A stretch of DNA of 54,641 bases from CAMLOF01 sp041913045 (GCA_041913045.1 JAYSGB010000028.1:1-54641), one strand, 5' to 3'; counted from the first letter of the stretch, positions 7,827 through 16,913 are shown. The notes: a model not told the origin generated them from the sequence alone. Program-made: numbers and translations.

Positions 7827-9428
7827 ATGACATCTTCCTTGTGGATCAACGCCCTCGTGCCGCTGGTGGCCGACCTGTCGCGCGCGCTGCCCGAGTCGGA
7901 GCGTTACCGCCGCCTGCTGGAGGCGTTGCGTACGCTCTTTCCGTGCGATGCCGCCTGCCTGCTGCGGCTGGAGGGCGACTGGCTGGTGCCCCTGGCCATT
8001 GACGGCCTGAGCCGCGACACACTGGGGCGGCGCTTCCGCGTGGCGGAACACCCGCGCTTCCTGGCCCTGCTGTCGGCCGGCGGCCCCAAGCGCTTTGAGC
8101 CTGGCAGCCCCTTGCCTGACCCCTACGACGGCCTGGTGGAAGGCGGCAGCGGCACCCTGGAGGTGCACGACTGCATGGGCTGCGCACTGCAGGTGGAGTC
8201 GCAGCCCTGGGGCTTGCTCACGCTGGACGCGCTCACGCCAGGCAGCTTTCAGCCCGAACACCTGGAGGTGCTGAGCGCCTTCGGCAACCTCGCTTCTGCC
8301 ACGGTGGCTGCGGCCACGCGCATCAACCGCCTCACGCTGGCGGTAGAAGACGAGCATATGCAGGTGGAGCGCTACCAGCGCGCGGCAGGGCAGCCCAACC
8401 GGCGCCTGCTGGGGCAAAGCGCTGCCATGCGGCAGATGCTCAAGGAAATCGACCTGGTGGGTGCGAGTGACCTGACCGTGCTGGTCACTGGCGAAACCGG
8501 CGTGGGCAAGGAACTTGTGGCGCAGGCCCTGCATGCCCGCTCCAGCCGCAGCAACCGGCCGCTGGTCAGCCTCAACTGCGCGGCCTTGCCCGACACCCTG
8601 GTGGAAAGCGAACTGTTCGGCCATGTGCGCGGCGCCTTCACCGGCGCCGTGAGCGAGCGCAAGGGCAAGTTCGAACTGGCCGATGGCGGCACCCTGTTCC
8701 TGGACGAGGTGGGTGAGCTGCCCTTGCCCGTGCAGGCCAAGCTGCTGCGCGTGCTGCAGAGCGGCCAGTTGCAGCGCCTGGGTTCTGACCGTGAACACCA
8801 CGTGGACGTGCGCCTGATCGTGGCTACCAACCGCGATCTGGCCGCCGAAGTGCGTGCCGGGCGGCTGCGCGCCGACATCTACCACCGCCTGAGCGTTTAC
8901 CCCTTGCGTGTGCCGCCGCTGCGCGAGCGCGGGCGCGACGTGCTGCTGCTCAGCGGTTTCTTCCTGGAAGAGAACCGTTCCCGCCTGGGCCTGGGCAGCG
9001 TGCGGCTGGACGAACCGGCGCAGGCCGCCCTGTTGGGCTACGACTGGCCGGGCAATGTGCGCGAGCTGGAGCACCTCATCGGCCGCAGCGTGCTGCGCGC
9101 AGTGGGGCGCCAGCAGCCCAGGCCGCGCATCCTCACCCTGACGGCAGCAGATCTGGATCTGCCCGCTGCCATGCCGCCGCAGCCCCAAGGCGTGGTGCCA
9201 GCCGGGCAAGAGGCGCAAGCCTCGCCTGTGCCGGGTGAGGGCGACACGCCTGGCTCAGCTGGCCTGCGCTCCCGGGTGGACGCCTTTGAACGCCAGCTGG
9301 TGGAGGGCTGCCTGCAGCGCCACGGCCACAACTGGTCCGCCGCCGCGCGGGAGTTGCAGGTGGACCGCGCCAACCTTGTGCGGCTGGCGCGCCGCCTGGG
9401 TGTGGCCGGGCGCACGCCGCCGGGCTGA
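7827..9428 (+). CDS. norR: NorR, NO-responsive sigma-54-dependent activator
   Basis: Activator of NO-detoxification genes. 533 residues in three parts. The N-terminal GAF domain (~1-175) senses NO through a non-haem iron in the family; a VHDCMGCALQ segment carries cysteines in the region of the known ligand. The central AAA+ domain has Walker A GETGVGKE from ~222, the sigma-54 contact loop GAFTGA at 269-274, and Walker B GGTLFLDE. The C-terminal Fis-type HTH (NWSAAARELQVDRANLVRLARRLG) binds DNA. It is divergent from hmp, and the shared 163-bp region carries the NorR boxes. It may equally be named fhpR, as the target is hmp/fhp and not norVW. Confidence 0.95.
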   Translation: MTSSLWINALVPLVADLSRALPESERYRRLLEALRTLFPCDAACLLRLEGDWLVPLAIDGLSRDTLGRRFRVAEHPRFLALLSAGGPKRFEPGSPLPDPYDGLVEGGSGTLEVHDCMGCALQVESQPWGLLTLDALTPGSFQPEHLEVLSAFGNLASATVAAATRINRLTLAVEDEHMQVERYQRAAGQPNRRLLGQSAAMRQMLKEIDLVGASDLTVLVTGETGVGKELVAQALHARSSRSNRPLVSLNCAALPDTLVESELFGHVRGAFTGAVSERKGKFELADGGTLFLDEVGELPLPVQAKLLRVLQSGQLQRLGSDREHHVDVRLIVATNRDLAAEVRAGRLRADIYHRLSVYPLRVPPLRERGRDVLLLSGFFLEENRSRLGLGSVRLDEPAQAALLGYDWPGNVRELEHLIGRSVLRAVGRQQPRPRILTLTAADLDLPAAMPPQPQGVVPAGQEAQASPVPGEGDTPGSAGLRSRVDAFERQLVEGCLQRHGHNWSAAARELQVDRANLVRLARRLGVAGRTPPG

Positions 9429-9492
9429 CACAGCGCAGGCAAGGGTCATCATTGCCTGCCTAGAATGTTTGCCTTCACCGCCAAGGCAGACC

Positions 9493-12400
9493 ATGTCAGA
9501 GCCCAACACCGCCCCCAGCCTCCCCGTTTCTGCTCCAGAAGCCCCCGCCCACGACGGCACCGGCCTCATCCGCATCCGTGGTGCGCGTCAGCACAACCTC
9601 AAGCACGTCGATCTGGACATCCGCACCGGGGAACTGACAGTGGTCACCGGCCCCAGCGGCTCGGGCAAGTCCAGCCTGGTGTTCGACACCTTGTTTGCCG
9701 AAGGGCAGCGTCGCTACGTCGAGACCTTCAGCGCCTACGCGCGCCAGTTCCTCGACCGCATGGACAAGCCCGCCGTGGACAAGGTGGAAGGCGTGCCTCC
9801 GGCCATCGCCATCGACCAGACCAACCCCGTGCGCTCGTCGCGCTCCACCGTGGGCACGATGACCGAGTTGAACGACCACCTCAAGTTGCTCTACGCGCGC
9901 GCCGCCCAACTGTTCGACCGGCGCACCGCGCTGCCCGTGCGGCACGACTCGCCCGACACCATTTACGAAGAGCTGCGCCAACGGGCTGAGGCAGCGAGTG
10001 ATCCGCGTTTGGTCATCACCTTCCCCGTGGAGCTGCCCGCCAGCGCCACGCCCGAAGACATCGAACAATGGCTGGCGGCCAGCGGCTTTACCCGCGTGCA
10101 GGCCGAGCGCGTGGTGACCCGCCCGGTGCCGCACGACACCGCCAAGCCAGCCAAAGACACGGGCAAGGCCAAGAAAACCGCCCCGCCTGCCGACCTGCAG
10201 GTGCGCGTGCTCGACGTGGTGGCCGACCGCTTCCGCTTCAGCGGGGCCGAGCGTGCCCGCGTCGTCGAGGCCATCGAACTCGGCATCAAGCGCGGCAGCG
10301 GGCGGCTCACCGTGTACGCCCTGCGCCCGGCGGGCGATGATGGCAACGAACCCGAGCCAGAACTGTGGAAGTTCTCCACCGGCCTGCACTGCCCCGAAAG
10401 CGACCTGCGTTACGCCGAGCCGCTGCCCTCCATGTTCTCGTTCAACTCCGCCGTGGGCGCGTGCGACACCTGCCGGGGTTTCGGGCGCGTCATCGGCGTG
10501 GACATGGGCCTCGTCATCCCCAACGACAGGCTCACCCTGCGCGCTGGGGCCATCAAGCCCATGCAGACCCCCGCGTGGAAGGAGTGCCAGGACGACCTGA
10601 TGCGCCACGCCGAGGCCGCAGGCATTCCGCGCGACACGCCCTGGTACCAGCTGAGCGAGGCGCAGCAGCACTGGGTCATTGAAGGTTCGCCCCACTGGAA
10701 CGGAAAATGGAACCAGCAGTGGTACGGCGTGCGCCGCTTCTTCGACTACCTGGAGAGCAAGGCCTACAAGATGCACATCCGCGTGCTCTTGTCCAAATAC
10801 CGCAGCTACACCGAATGCCCCGCGTGCCGGGGCGCGCGGCTCAAGACAGAGAGCCTGCTGTGGCGCCTGGGTTCCAAGGCCGATGCGGATGCCGTTCTGC
10901 CGCCCGCACAACGTTTCATGCCCACGGGCGTGGACTGGACGCGCGAGCAGCTCGAAGCGCTGCCCGGCCTGTGCCTGCACGACATGATGCAGCTGCCCAT
11001 CGAGCGGCTGCGCGAATTCTTCGCCCGGCTGGCGCTGCCCGGTGCCAGCGAAAGCGGCGAACAGCAGGCCCTCAAGCTGCTGTTCGACGAAATCACCACC
11101 CGCCTGCGTTACCTGTGCGACGTGGGCATCGGCTACCTCACGCTGGACCGGCAGAGTCGCACGCTCAGCGGCGGCGAGGTGCAGCGCATCAACCTCACCA
11201 CGGCGCTGGGCACCTCGCTGGTCAACACCCTGTTCGTGCTGGACGAGCCCAGCATCGGCCTGCACCCGCGTGACATGAACCGCATCAACCAGGCCATGGC
11301 GCGCCTGCGCAACGCGGGCAACACGCTGGTGGTGGTGGAGCACGACCCCGCCGTCATGCTGGCGGCCGACCGCGTCATCGACATGGGCCCCGGCCCCGGC
11401 GAGCGCGGCGGCAGCATCGTGTTCGACGGCACCGTGGCGCAACTGCGCGAAGCCGACACGTTGACTGGCGCCTACCTGGGCGGGCGCAAGCAGGTGGGCT
11501 TCGGCTTCAAGCGAATGGTCACCGACGCCACGCCCCGTCTGGTGCTGGAGGGCGCGCGCGAACACAACCTGCGCCACCTCAACGTCGAATTCCCGCTGCA
11601 ACGGCTGGTTACTGTCACGGGCGTCAGTGGCTCGGGCAAGTCCACCCTCATACAAGACGTGCTGGCCCCGGCGCTTATGCGTCACTTCGGCCAGGCCACC
11701 GAATCGCCCGGCGCGCACGACCGCCTGCTGGGCGCCGATCACCTCAGCGGTGTGGTGTTTGTCGATCAATCCCCCATCGGCAAGACGGCGCGCTCCAACC
11801 CGGTGAGCTACGTGGGCGCGTGGGACGCCATCCGCGACCTGTTTGCCACCGCGCCGCAATCGCAGCAGCGCGGCTACACAGCGGCCAAGTTCAGCTTCAA
11901 CAGTGGTGACGGGCGCTGTCCCACCTGCGGTGGCTCGGGCTTCGAGCACGTGGAAATGCAGTTCCTGAGCGACGTGTACCTGCGCTGCCCCGACTGCAAC
12001 GGCCAGCGCTACCGCCCCGAGGTGCTGGAGATCACCATCGAGCGCGGCAGCAGGCTGCTCAATGTGTCCGACGTGCTGGACCTGACGGTGAGCGAGGCCG
12101 CTCAACTGTTCGCGCACGACCGCGAGGTCATCGTGGCGCTGCAGCCCATTGTGGATGTGGGCCTGGAATACGTGAAGCTGGGCCAGCCGGTGCCCACGCT
12201 CAGCGGCGGCGAGGCTCAGCGCCTCAAGCTGGCGGGCTTTCTGGCCGAGGCCGCCAAGGCGGGCAAGAAAGGCAAGGGCGCTCGTTCGGGTCGTACCGCG
12301 TCGGGCCAGCCCCTGGCCACCAAGGGCATGCTGTTCCTGTTCGACGAACCGACCACGGGCCTGCATTTCGACGACATCGCCAAGCTCATGCGCGCCCTGC

Positions 12401-15400
12401 GCAAGCTGCTGGAGGCGGGGCATTCGCTCATCGTCATCGAACACAACCTGGACGTGATCCGCGCGAGCGACTGGCTGATCGACCTGGGGCCGGACGGCGG
12501 CGACCAGGGCGGCCTGGTGGTGGCCGAGGGCACACCCGAGGAGGTGCGACTGCACCCGCACAGCTACACCGGTCAGGCGCTGCGTGAGTACGCCGAGGCA
12601 GTGGGCGAGCTGTACATGGCGCAAGAAGGGCGGGTGACGGATTACCTGCCTGTGCGGGGTGAGTTGGGGTCTGCGCCAGTGGTCGCCAGGGCTGATGTGT
12701 TGGCTCCCGCTACCGCTTCAAGGGCTGCAGCCATTGAAGCGGCGGATGTGAGCGTGCCTGCGCTGGAAACCGCCGCGTCACATGCGCACGCCATCCGCAT
12801 CATCAACGCGCGGGAACACAACCTCAAGGGCCTGTCGGTGGACATTCCCCGGGGCAAGTTCAACGTCATCACCGGTGTCAGCGGTTCGGGCAAGTCCACG
12901 CTGGCGTTCGACATCCTGTTCAACGAAGGCCAGCGCCGTTACCTCGAAAGCCTCAACGCCTACGCGCGCAGCATCGTGCAGCCCGCAGGCCGGCCCGAGG
13001 TGGATGCTGTCTATGGCATTCCGCCCACCGTGGCCATTGAGCAGCGGCTGTCGCGCGGCGGGCGCAAATCGACGGTGGGCACCACCACCGAGGTCTGGCA
13101 CTTCCTGCGCCTGCTGTACGTGAAGTTGGGCACCCAGCACTGCGTGCACGACGACACCCCCGTGCAGCCGCAAACGCCCGAAAGCATCCTGGCGCAGCTG
13201 ATGACGGCCTTCCGTGGCCAGCACATCGGCCTGCTGGCGCCGCTGGTGGTCAACCGCAAGGGCGTATATACCGAACTGGCAGATTGGGCGCGCCCACGTG
13301 GCTACACGCATCTGCGGGTGGATGGCGAATTCCTGCCCACGCAGGGCTTCCCGCGCATCGACCGCTTCAAGGAACACACCATCGAACTGCCCGTGGGCAG
13401 CCTGGACGTGGCCCCCGAACACGAAGCCGAACTGCGCCAGGCCCTGATGCGCGCGCTGGAACACGGCAAAGGCGTGGTGCACGTGCTGTCGGGCATGCAC
13501 GGGCTGGAAGCGGCCATGGCCAACGGTGAATCTACGGTGGGTATTGGGCGGCTGCAGGTGTTTTCCACGCTGCGCGCCTGCCCGGTGTGTTCCACCAGCT
13601 ATGCCGAGCTGGACCCGCGCCTGTTCTCGTACAACAGCAAGCACGGCTGGTGCCCGGACTGCGTGGGCACGGGCGTGCAGCTCACGCGCGAGCAGCGCAA
13701 GGCGTTCGACGATTCCGTGCGCGACGACGACCAGAAAGGCCGCGAACAGAGCTTTGCCGAGCCCGAGGTGGAAGACGTGGCCGACCAGCCCTGCACCAGT
13801 TGCGGCGGTACGCGCCTCAACGCCACAGCGCGGGCCGTGAAGTTCCATGGGCAAACCATCACGTCACTTGCGCGGTTGAGCGTGCGCGACGTGCGCCTGT
13901 GGGTGCAAGCCTTGCAACAGGCGCCGCTCGCCATGGCAGGCGCCGTGCAGGGTGATTCGTCTGCGGTACAAGGCCTCACCGCCCGCGAGGCCGACATTGC
14001 CCGCGACCTGCTGCCCGAAATCCAGAGCCGCCTGGAGTTCCTGGAAGAAGTGGGCCTGGGCTACCTCACGCTAGACCGTGGCGCGCCCACCCTCAGCGGT
14101 GGCGAGGCGCAGCGCATCCGCCTGGCGGCACAGCTCGGCTCCAACCTGCAAGGCGTGTGCTACGTGCTCGACGAACCCACCATCGGCCTGCACGCGCGCG
14201 ACAACCAGATCCTGCTCGACGCCCTGCACAAGCTGGGCGACAAGGGCAACACCCTTGTGGTGGTGGAGCACGACGAAGACACCATCCGCCGTGCCGACCA
14301 CGTCATCGACATCGGGCCCAGCGCGGGCCTGCGTGGCGGGCGCGTCGTGGCTGAAGGTTCGGTGAGCGACGTGATGGCGGCGCAGGATTCACAAACCGGG
14401 CGCTACCTGCTGCACGCCATGCGGCACCCGTTGCAGGCGCGCCGCCTGGTGGCCGCCGAACCCGTGCCAGCCGATGCCGAAGAACAGCAGTGGCTCACCG
14501 TCAAAGGCGCCAACCTGCACAACCTGCAGAACGTTACCGCGCAGGTGCCGCTCAAGCGGCTGGTGGCCGTCACTGGCGTGAGCGGCTCGGGCAAATCCAC
14601 CTTTGCGCGCGACGTGCTGCTTACCAACGTGGCCGCCGCCGTGCAGATGCAAGCGACCAAAGCCGGGCGCGACGCCTGGCATACAGGCGAACGCCCCAAG
14701 TGGCAGGGCTGCGAAGGCGTGGTGGGCAGCGAGGCCATCCAGCGCGTGCTGGAAGTGGACCAGACGCCCATTGGCAAGACGCCGCGCTCCTGCCCGGCCA
14801 CCTACATCGGCTTCTGGGACACCATCCGCAAGCTCTACGCCGAAACTCTGGAAGCCAAGGCACGCGGCTACGCGCCGGGGCGCTTCAGCTTCAACACGGG
14901 CGACGGCCGCTGCCCCACCTGCGAAGGGCAGGGCATGCGCACCATCGAGATGAGCTTCCTGCCCGACGTGAAAGTGCCCTGCGAGGCTTGCCACGGCGCG
15001 CGCTTCAACCCCGAGACGCTGGCCGTCACCTGGCGCGGCAAGAGCATTGGCGACGTGCTGCGCATGGAAGTGGACGAAGCCGTGGACTTCTTCGCGTCCA
15101 TGCCCAGCATCGCCCACCCGCTGCAACTGCTGAAGGACGTGGGGCTGGGCTACCTGACTTTGGGCCAGCCCTCACCCACGCTCAGCGGCGGCGAGGCGCA
15201 GCGCATCAAGCTCGTCACCGAGCTCACCAAGGTGCGCGACGAAGTGGGGCGGCGCGGCCAGAAGGCGCCGCACACCCTGTACGTGCTCGACGAGCCCACC
15301 GTCGGCCTGCACATGGCCGACGTGGACAAACTCATCCGCGTGCTGCACCGCCTGGTCGATGGCGGTCACAGCGTGGTGGTCATCGAGCACGACCTGGACG

Positions 15401-15549
15401 TGATCGCCGAAGCCGACTGGATCATCGACCTCGGCCCCGAAGGCGGCCAGGCCGGCGGGCGCATCGTGGCCGCCGCGCCGCCAGAGGAACTGGTGCGGCT
15501 GGGTACGCACACGGGACGGGCGCTGGGGCCGGTGTTGGCGCGGGGGTGA
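9493..15549 (+). CDS. uvrA: Double-length excinuclease ABC subunit A, four ATPase domains
   Basis: UvrA-family DNA damage recognition ATPase of nucleotide excision repair. The usual length is ~940 residues with two ABC domains; this one is 2018 residues with four. Walker A motifs GxSGSGKS begin near residues 53, 710, 1128 and 1695. Four ABC signatures follow (LSGGEVQRINL, LSGGEAQRLKL, LSGGEAQRIRL, LSGGEAQRIKL). Zinc-finger CxxC modules are seen in both halves, for example CPTCGGSG with CPDCNG, and CPTCEGQG with CEACHG. It is thus a tandem head-to-tail UvrA duplication with a low-complexity linker near residues 1060-1095. Such dual-size proteins are known in some bacteria. The ATG at 9493 starts just before the first conserved strand. 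Whether it replaces or supplements a standard UvrA cannot be seen here. Confidence 0.93.
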   Translation: MSEPNTAPSLPVSAPEAPAHDGTGLIRIRGARQHNLKHVDLDIRTGELTVVTGPSGSGKSSLVFDTLFAEGQRRYVETFSAYARQFLDRMDKPAVDKVEGVPPAIAIDQTNPVRSSRSTVGTMTELNDHLKLLYARAAQLFDRRTALPVRHDSPDTIYEELRQRAEAASDPRLVITFPVELPASATPEDIEQWLAASGFTRVQAERVVTRPVPHDTAKPAKDTGKAKKTAPPADLQVRVLDVVADRFRFSGAERARVVEAIELGIKRGSGRLTVYALRPAGDDGNEPEPELWKFSTGLHCPESDLRYAEPLPSMFSFNSAVGACDTCRGFGRVIGVDMGLVIPNDRLTLRAGAIKPMQTPAWKECQDDLMRHAEAAGIPRDTPWYQLSEAQQHWVIEGSPHWNGKWNQQWYGVRRFFDYLESKAYKMHIRVLLSKYRSYTECPACRGARLKTESLLWRLGSKADADAVLPPAQRFMPTGVDWTREQLEALPGLCLHDMMQLPIERLREFFARLALPGASESGEQQALKLLFDEITTRLRYLCDVGIGYLTLDRQSRTLSGGEVQRINLTTALGTSLVNTLFVLDEPSIGLHPRDMNRINQAMARLRNAGNTLVVVEHDPAVMLAADRVIDMGPGPGERGGSIVFDGTVAQLREADTLTGAYLGGRKQVGFGFKRMVTDATPRLVLEGAREHNLRHLNVEFPLQRLVTVTGVSGSGKSTLIQDVLAPALMRHFGQATESPGAHDRLLGADHLSGVVFVDQSPIGKTARSNPVSYVGAWDAIRDLFATAPQSQQRGYTAAKFSFNSGDGRCPTCGGSGFEHVEMQFLSDVYLRCPDCNGQRYRPEVLEITIERGSRLLNVSDVLDLTVSEAAQLFAHDREVIVALQPIVDVGLEYVKLGQPVPTLSGGEAQRLKLAGFLAEAAKAGKKGKGARSGRTASGQPLATKGMLFLFDEPTTGLHFDDIAKLMRALRKLLEAGHSLIVIEHNLDVIRASDWLIDLGPDGGDQGGLVVAEGTPEEVRLHPHSYTGQALREYAEAVGELYMAQEGRVTDYLPVRGELGSAPVVARADVLAPATASRAAAIEAADVSVPALETAASHAHAIRIINAREHNLKGLSVDIPRGKFNVITGVSGSGKSTLAFDILFNEGQRRYLESLNAYARSIVQPAGRPEVDAVYGIPPTVAIEQRLSRGGRKSTVGTTTEVWHFLRLLYVKLGTQHCVHDDTPVQPQTPESILAQLMTAFRGQHIGLLAPLVVNRKGVYTELADWARPRGYTHLRVDGEFLPTQGFPRIDRFKEHTIELPVGSLDVAPEHEAELRQALMRALEHGKGVVHVLSGMHGLEAAMANGESTVGIGRLQVFSTLRACPVCSTSYAELDPRLFSYNSKHGWCPDCVGTGVQLTREQRKAFDDSVRDDDQKGREQSFAEPEVEDVADQPCTSCGGTRLNATARAVKFHGQTITSLARLSVRDVRLWVQALQQAPLAMAGAVQGDSSAVQGLTAREADIARDLLPEIQSRLEFLEEVGLGYLTLDRGAPTLSGGEAQRIRLAAQLGSNLQGVCYVLDEPTIGLHARDNQILLDALHKLGDKGNTLVVVEHDEDTIRRADHVIDIGPSAGLRGGRVVAEGSVSDVMAAQDSQTGRYLLHAMRHPLQARRLVAAEPVPADAEEQQWLTVKGANLHNLQNVTAQVPLKRLVAVTGVSGSGKSTFARDVLLTNVAAAVQMQATKAGRDAWHTGERPKWQGCEGVVGSEAIQRVLEVDQTPIGKTPRSCPATYIGFWDTIRKLYAETLEAKARGYAPGRFSFNTGDGRCPTCEGQGMRTIEMSFLPDVKVPCEACHGARFNPETLAVTWRGKSIGDVLRMEVDEAVDFFASMPSIAHPLQLLKDVGLGYLTLGQPSPTLSGGEAQRIKLVTELTKVRDEVGRRGQKAPHTLYVLDEPTVGLHMADVDKLIRVLHRLVDGGHSVVVIEHDLDVIAEADWIIDLGPEGGQAGGRIVAAAPPEELVRLGTHTGRALGPVLARG

Positions 15550-15556
15550 GTTTGGG

Positions 15557-15576
15557 CATCCCCTGAATGGGGGATG
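15557..15576 (+). terminator. Hairpin just downstream of uvrA
   Basis: Perfect 7-bp arms CATCCCC and GGGGATG around a 6-base loop, 8 bases after the uvrA stop. No T-tract follows, so termination is only possible, not shown. It separates uvrA from the cassette-like island. Confidence 0.4.
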
Positions 15577-15604
15577 TGCATAGGTCGCTCTTGCGGGCAG
15601 AATG

Positions 15605-15628
15605 AGCGTCGTCTAAAACTAGTTAGGC
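15605..15628 (+). mobile_element. attI-like or attC 3'-half recombination junction opening the cassette island
   Basis: GTCGTCTAAAACTAGTTAGGC ends in a perfect core site GTTAGGC (15622-15628). It resembles the 3' end of class 1 attI (CCTAAAACAAAGTTAGGC, from memory) more than a usual attC 3' half. Sequence character changes from GC-rich uvrA to a lower-G+C ORF here, and the next start codon is only 15 bases after the core, as in gene cassettes. No integrase gene lies between this site and uvrA. Confidence 0.55.
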
Positions 15629-15643
15629 CCCGACGGGGAAACG

Positions 15644-16234
15644 ATGGCATTCGAACCGCCAATGAGCAACATTCCTCTCTGGAACCTTCGTGAGGAGTTT
15701 TACTATGTGAGGGAAATGCTCCACAGCGAGAATTTCGTTGCCGCACTCCGCAACCGTGAGCGCCCAGTAAGGACACCGATACTTGATTGGCACGGTAGCG
15801 AAGCGGACTTGCTTTCGCTATTGGTGCAGCGGGCAGTGCTTGGTGTTGAGTCATATACCGTCGGCGCGGCATGGATAAAGCTCAATGAGCTCGGGCGCAT
15901 GACGACTGAAATAAACAAGAAGGTGCGGAACCCGTTCTCAATTAAACCTAAATCGGGTACTGCGTCGGCCTACTACCACCACTTACCAGCGCTGATACAC
16001 ACAGATCTCAGCATTGCTGTGGTTGATCCAGAGTTCTGGAGACAGCTGACGGATTTTTATAGAAAGGTGCGCAATCCACTGTTTCACGGTTCGAACTTCG
16101 CAAGTGGGGACGTCCAAAACGCTATCCAGTCCTTCTGGTTCGTTGAGGAACTCTACGCCTGGCTAGATCAGTGGCATAAGCCTGAATGGGTGCCAGGTCA
16201 ACGTATGACCCTGGTATTTAAGGGGAATGCCTAA
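15644..16234 (+). CDS. Cassette-borne hypothetical protein, possible HEPN-like domain
   Basis: 196 residues, no family recognised with certainty. Predicted mostly helical. Near the C-terminus it has KVRNPLFHGS, where Arg143 and His148 fit the R-x4-6-H motif of HEPN-type RNases, followed by a helical tail rich in aromatics; this is suggestive only. The reading frame ends in a TAA lying inside the first core of an attC site, and it starts 15 bases after a GTTAGGC core, so it has the layout of an integron gene cassette. G+C and codon use are visibly lower than in uvrA upstream. A GGGGA stretch precedes the ATG. An internal ATG at 15662 is an alternative start. Confidence 0.7.
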   Translation: MAFEPPMSNIPLWNLREEFYYVREMLHSENFVAALRNRERPVRTPILDWHGSEADLLSLLVQRAVLGVESYTVGAAWIKLNELGRMTTEINKKVRNPFSIKPKSGTASAYYHHLPALIHTDLSIAVVDPEFWRQLTDFYRKVRNPLFHGSNFASGDVQNAIQSFWFVEELYAWLDQWHKPEWVPGQRMTLVFKGNA

Positions 16235-16309
16235 CAAACGCTTCGAGAGGGACGCTCCAACAGCCGACTTTGCCGCCTGTTCACGCGCCCCTAAAGCTGA
16301 ATGTTAGCC
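16229..16309 (+). mobile_element. attC recombination site (59-base element), 81 bp
   Basis: R'' core GCCTAAC (16229-16235) pairs with the R' core GTTAGCC (16303-16309) at 6 of 7 positions. Inside, AGGGACGCTCCAACAG pairs with the complement of CTGTTCACGCGCCCCT at 13 of 16 positions. GCTT and AAGC segments sit where the L'' and L' boxes belong, with unequal spacers that would leave extrahelical bases. Length and fold match integron attC sites. The stop codon of the preceding gene lies inside R'', a common feature of cassettes. Confidence 0.85.
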
Positions 16310-16350
16310 GTCGTTTAGGCCATGACGCACTCCACTAAAGAGCAGCGCAG

Positions 16351-16893
16351 ATGATCGAGTCAGCGTATTGGCGGCAAGCGCTGCGCACTGAGGTCGCGTG
16401 GCTCAAGAGCCGTCGAAAGTACCTCAGGTGGTCGGAAAAGCAGCTTGTGCTTTATGAGCGCCGCCTGGTGCTCGTAGCTTTTCAGGTGCGCTCGCTGCTG
16501 GAAAGGCCGAAAGTGAACGGTCCCGCTCAGAACATGCGTATGCCGGTCATCCGATACAAGAAAGTCGGGTCCAGACCCTTCACCTATGTTGGGCCCGGAT
16601 TTCCTGAAGATCGATTCGATATGGCCAACCCCGAGCGATCGGAGCTTGGTGTCGTAGACGTCTGCAACCAACTCATCCACTACTACTGGATGCAAACATG
16701 TTCCGAAGGTACGGCCTTCAAGAGCATGCTTGTTTTCTCTGACTATTTGCGCCACAAATGGGCATATGAGTTTCTGATTGAAGACCTCATAAGCCTTTTC
16801 AGCGTCTTCGCCAATGACGCTTCTGCTGCCGCAGACATGCGGTTTCGTTGGAACGAGAAGAAGCAAGACTATGTGGCTGAATATGCACCCTAG
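16351..16893 (+). CDS. Hypothetical protein of the second gene cassette
   Basis: 180 residues, not recognised. The N-terminal 50 residues are rich in Arg, Lys and Leu (LKSRRKYLRWSEKQLVLYERR) and probably helical. The centre contains a PVIRYKKVGSRPFTYVG strand-like segment, and a conserved-looking DVCNQLIHYYW stretch follows. It starts 41 bases after the attC crossover and ends 7 bases before a decayed attC-like core, so it fits a second gene cassette in the same orientation as the first. Lower G+C than the chromosome around it. Cassette genes are usually read from an upstream promoter, but none is evident here. Confidence 0.65.
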   Translation: MIESAYWRQALRTEVAWLKSRRKYLRWSEKQLVLYERRLVLVAFQVRSLLERPKVNGPAQNMRMPVIRYKKVGSRPFTYVGPGFPEDRFDMANPERSELGVVDVCNQLIHYYWMQTCSEGTAFKSMLVFSDYLRHKWAYEFLIEDLISLFSVFANDASAAADMRFRWNEKKQDYVAEYAP

Positions 16894-16899
16894 AGTGAC

Positions 16900-16913
16900 G
16901 GCCAACAATTCGT
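16900..16913 (+). mobile_element. Decayed attC remnant (5' half only)
   Basis: GGCCAACAATTCGT directly after the second cassette gene resembles the start of many attC sites (xxYTAACAATTCGT). One core base deviates, and no matching GTTRRRY core is found in the ~100 bp before the cupin gene. It is best read as a truncated site marking the right end of the island. The 16914-17008 stretch holds nothing else recognisable. Confidence 0.4.

Noticed and set aside
9496..12624. Very long open frame antisense to uvrA (over 1000 codons)
   Set aside because: It mirrors uvrA codon structure, has no recognisable domains and His/Gln/Gly-rich composition typical of antisense frames in GC-rich genes.
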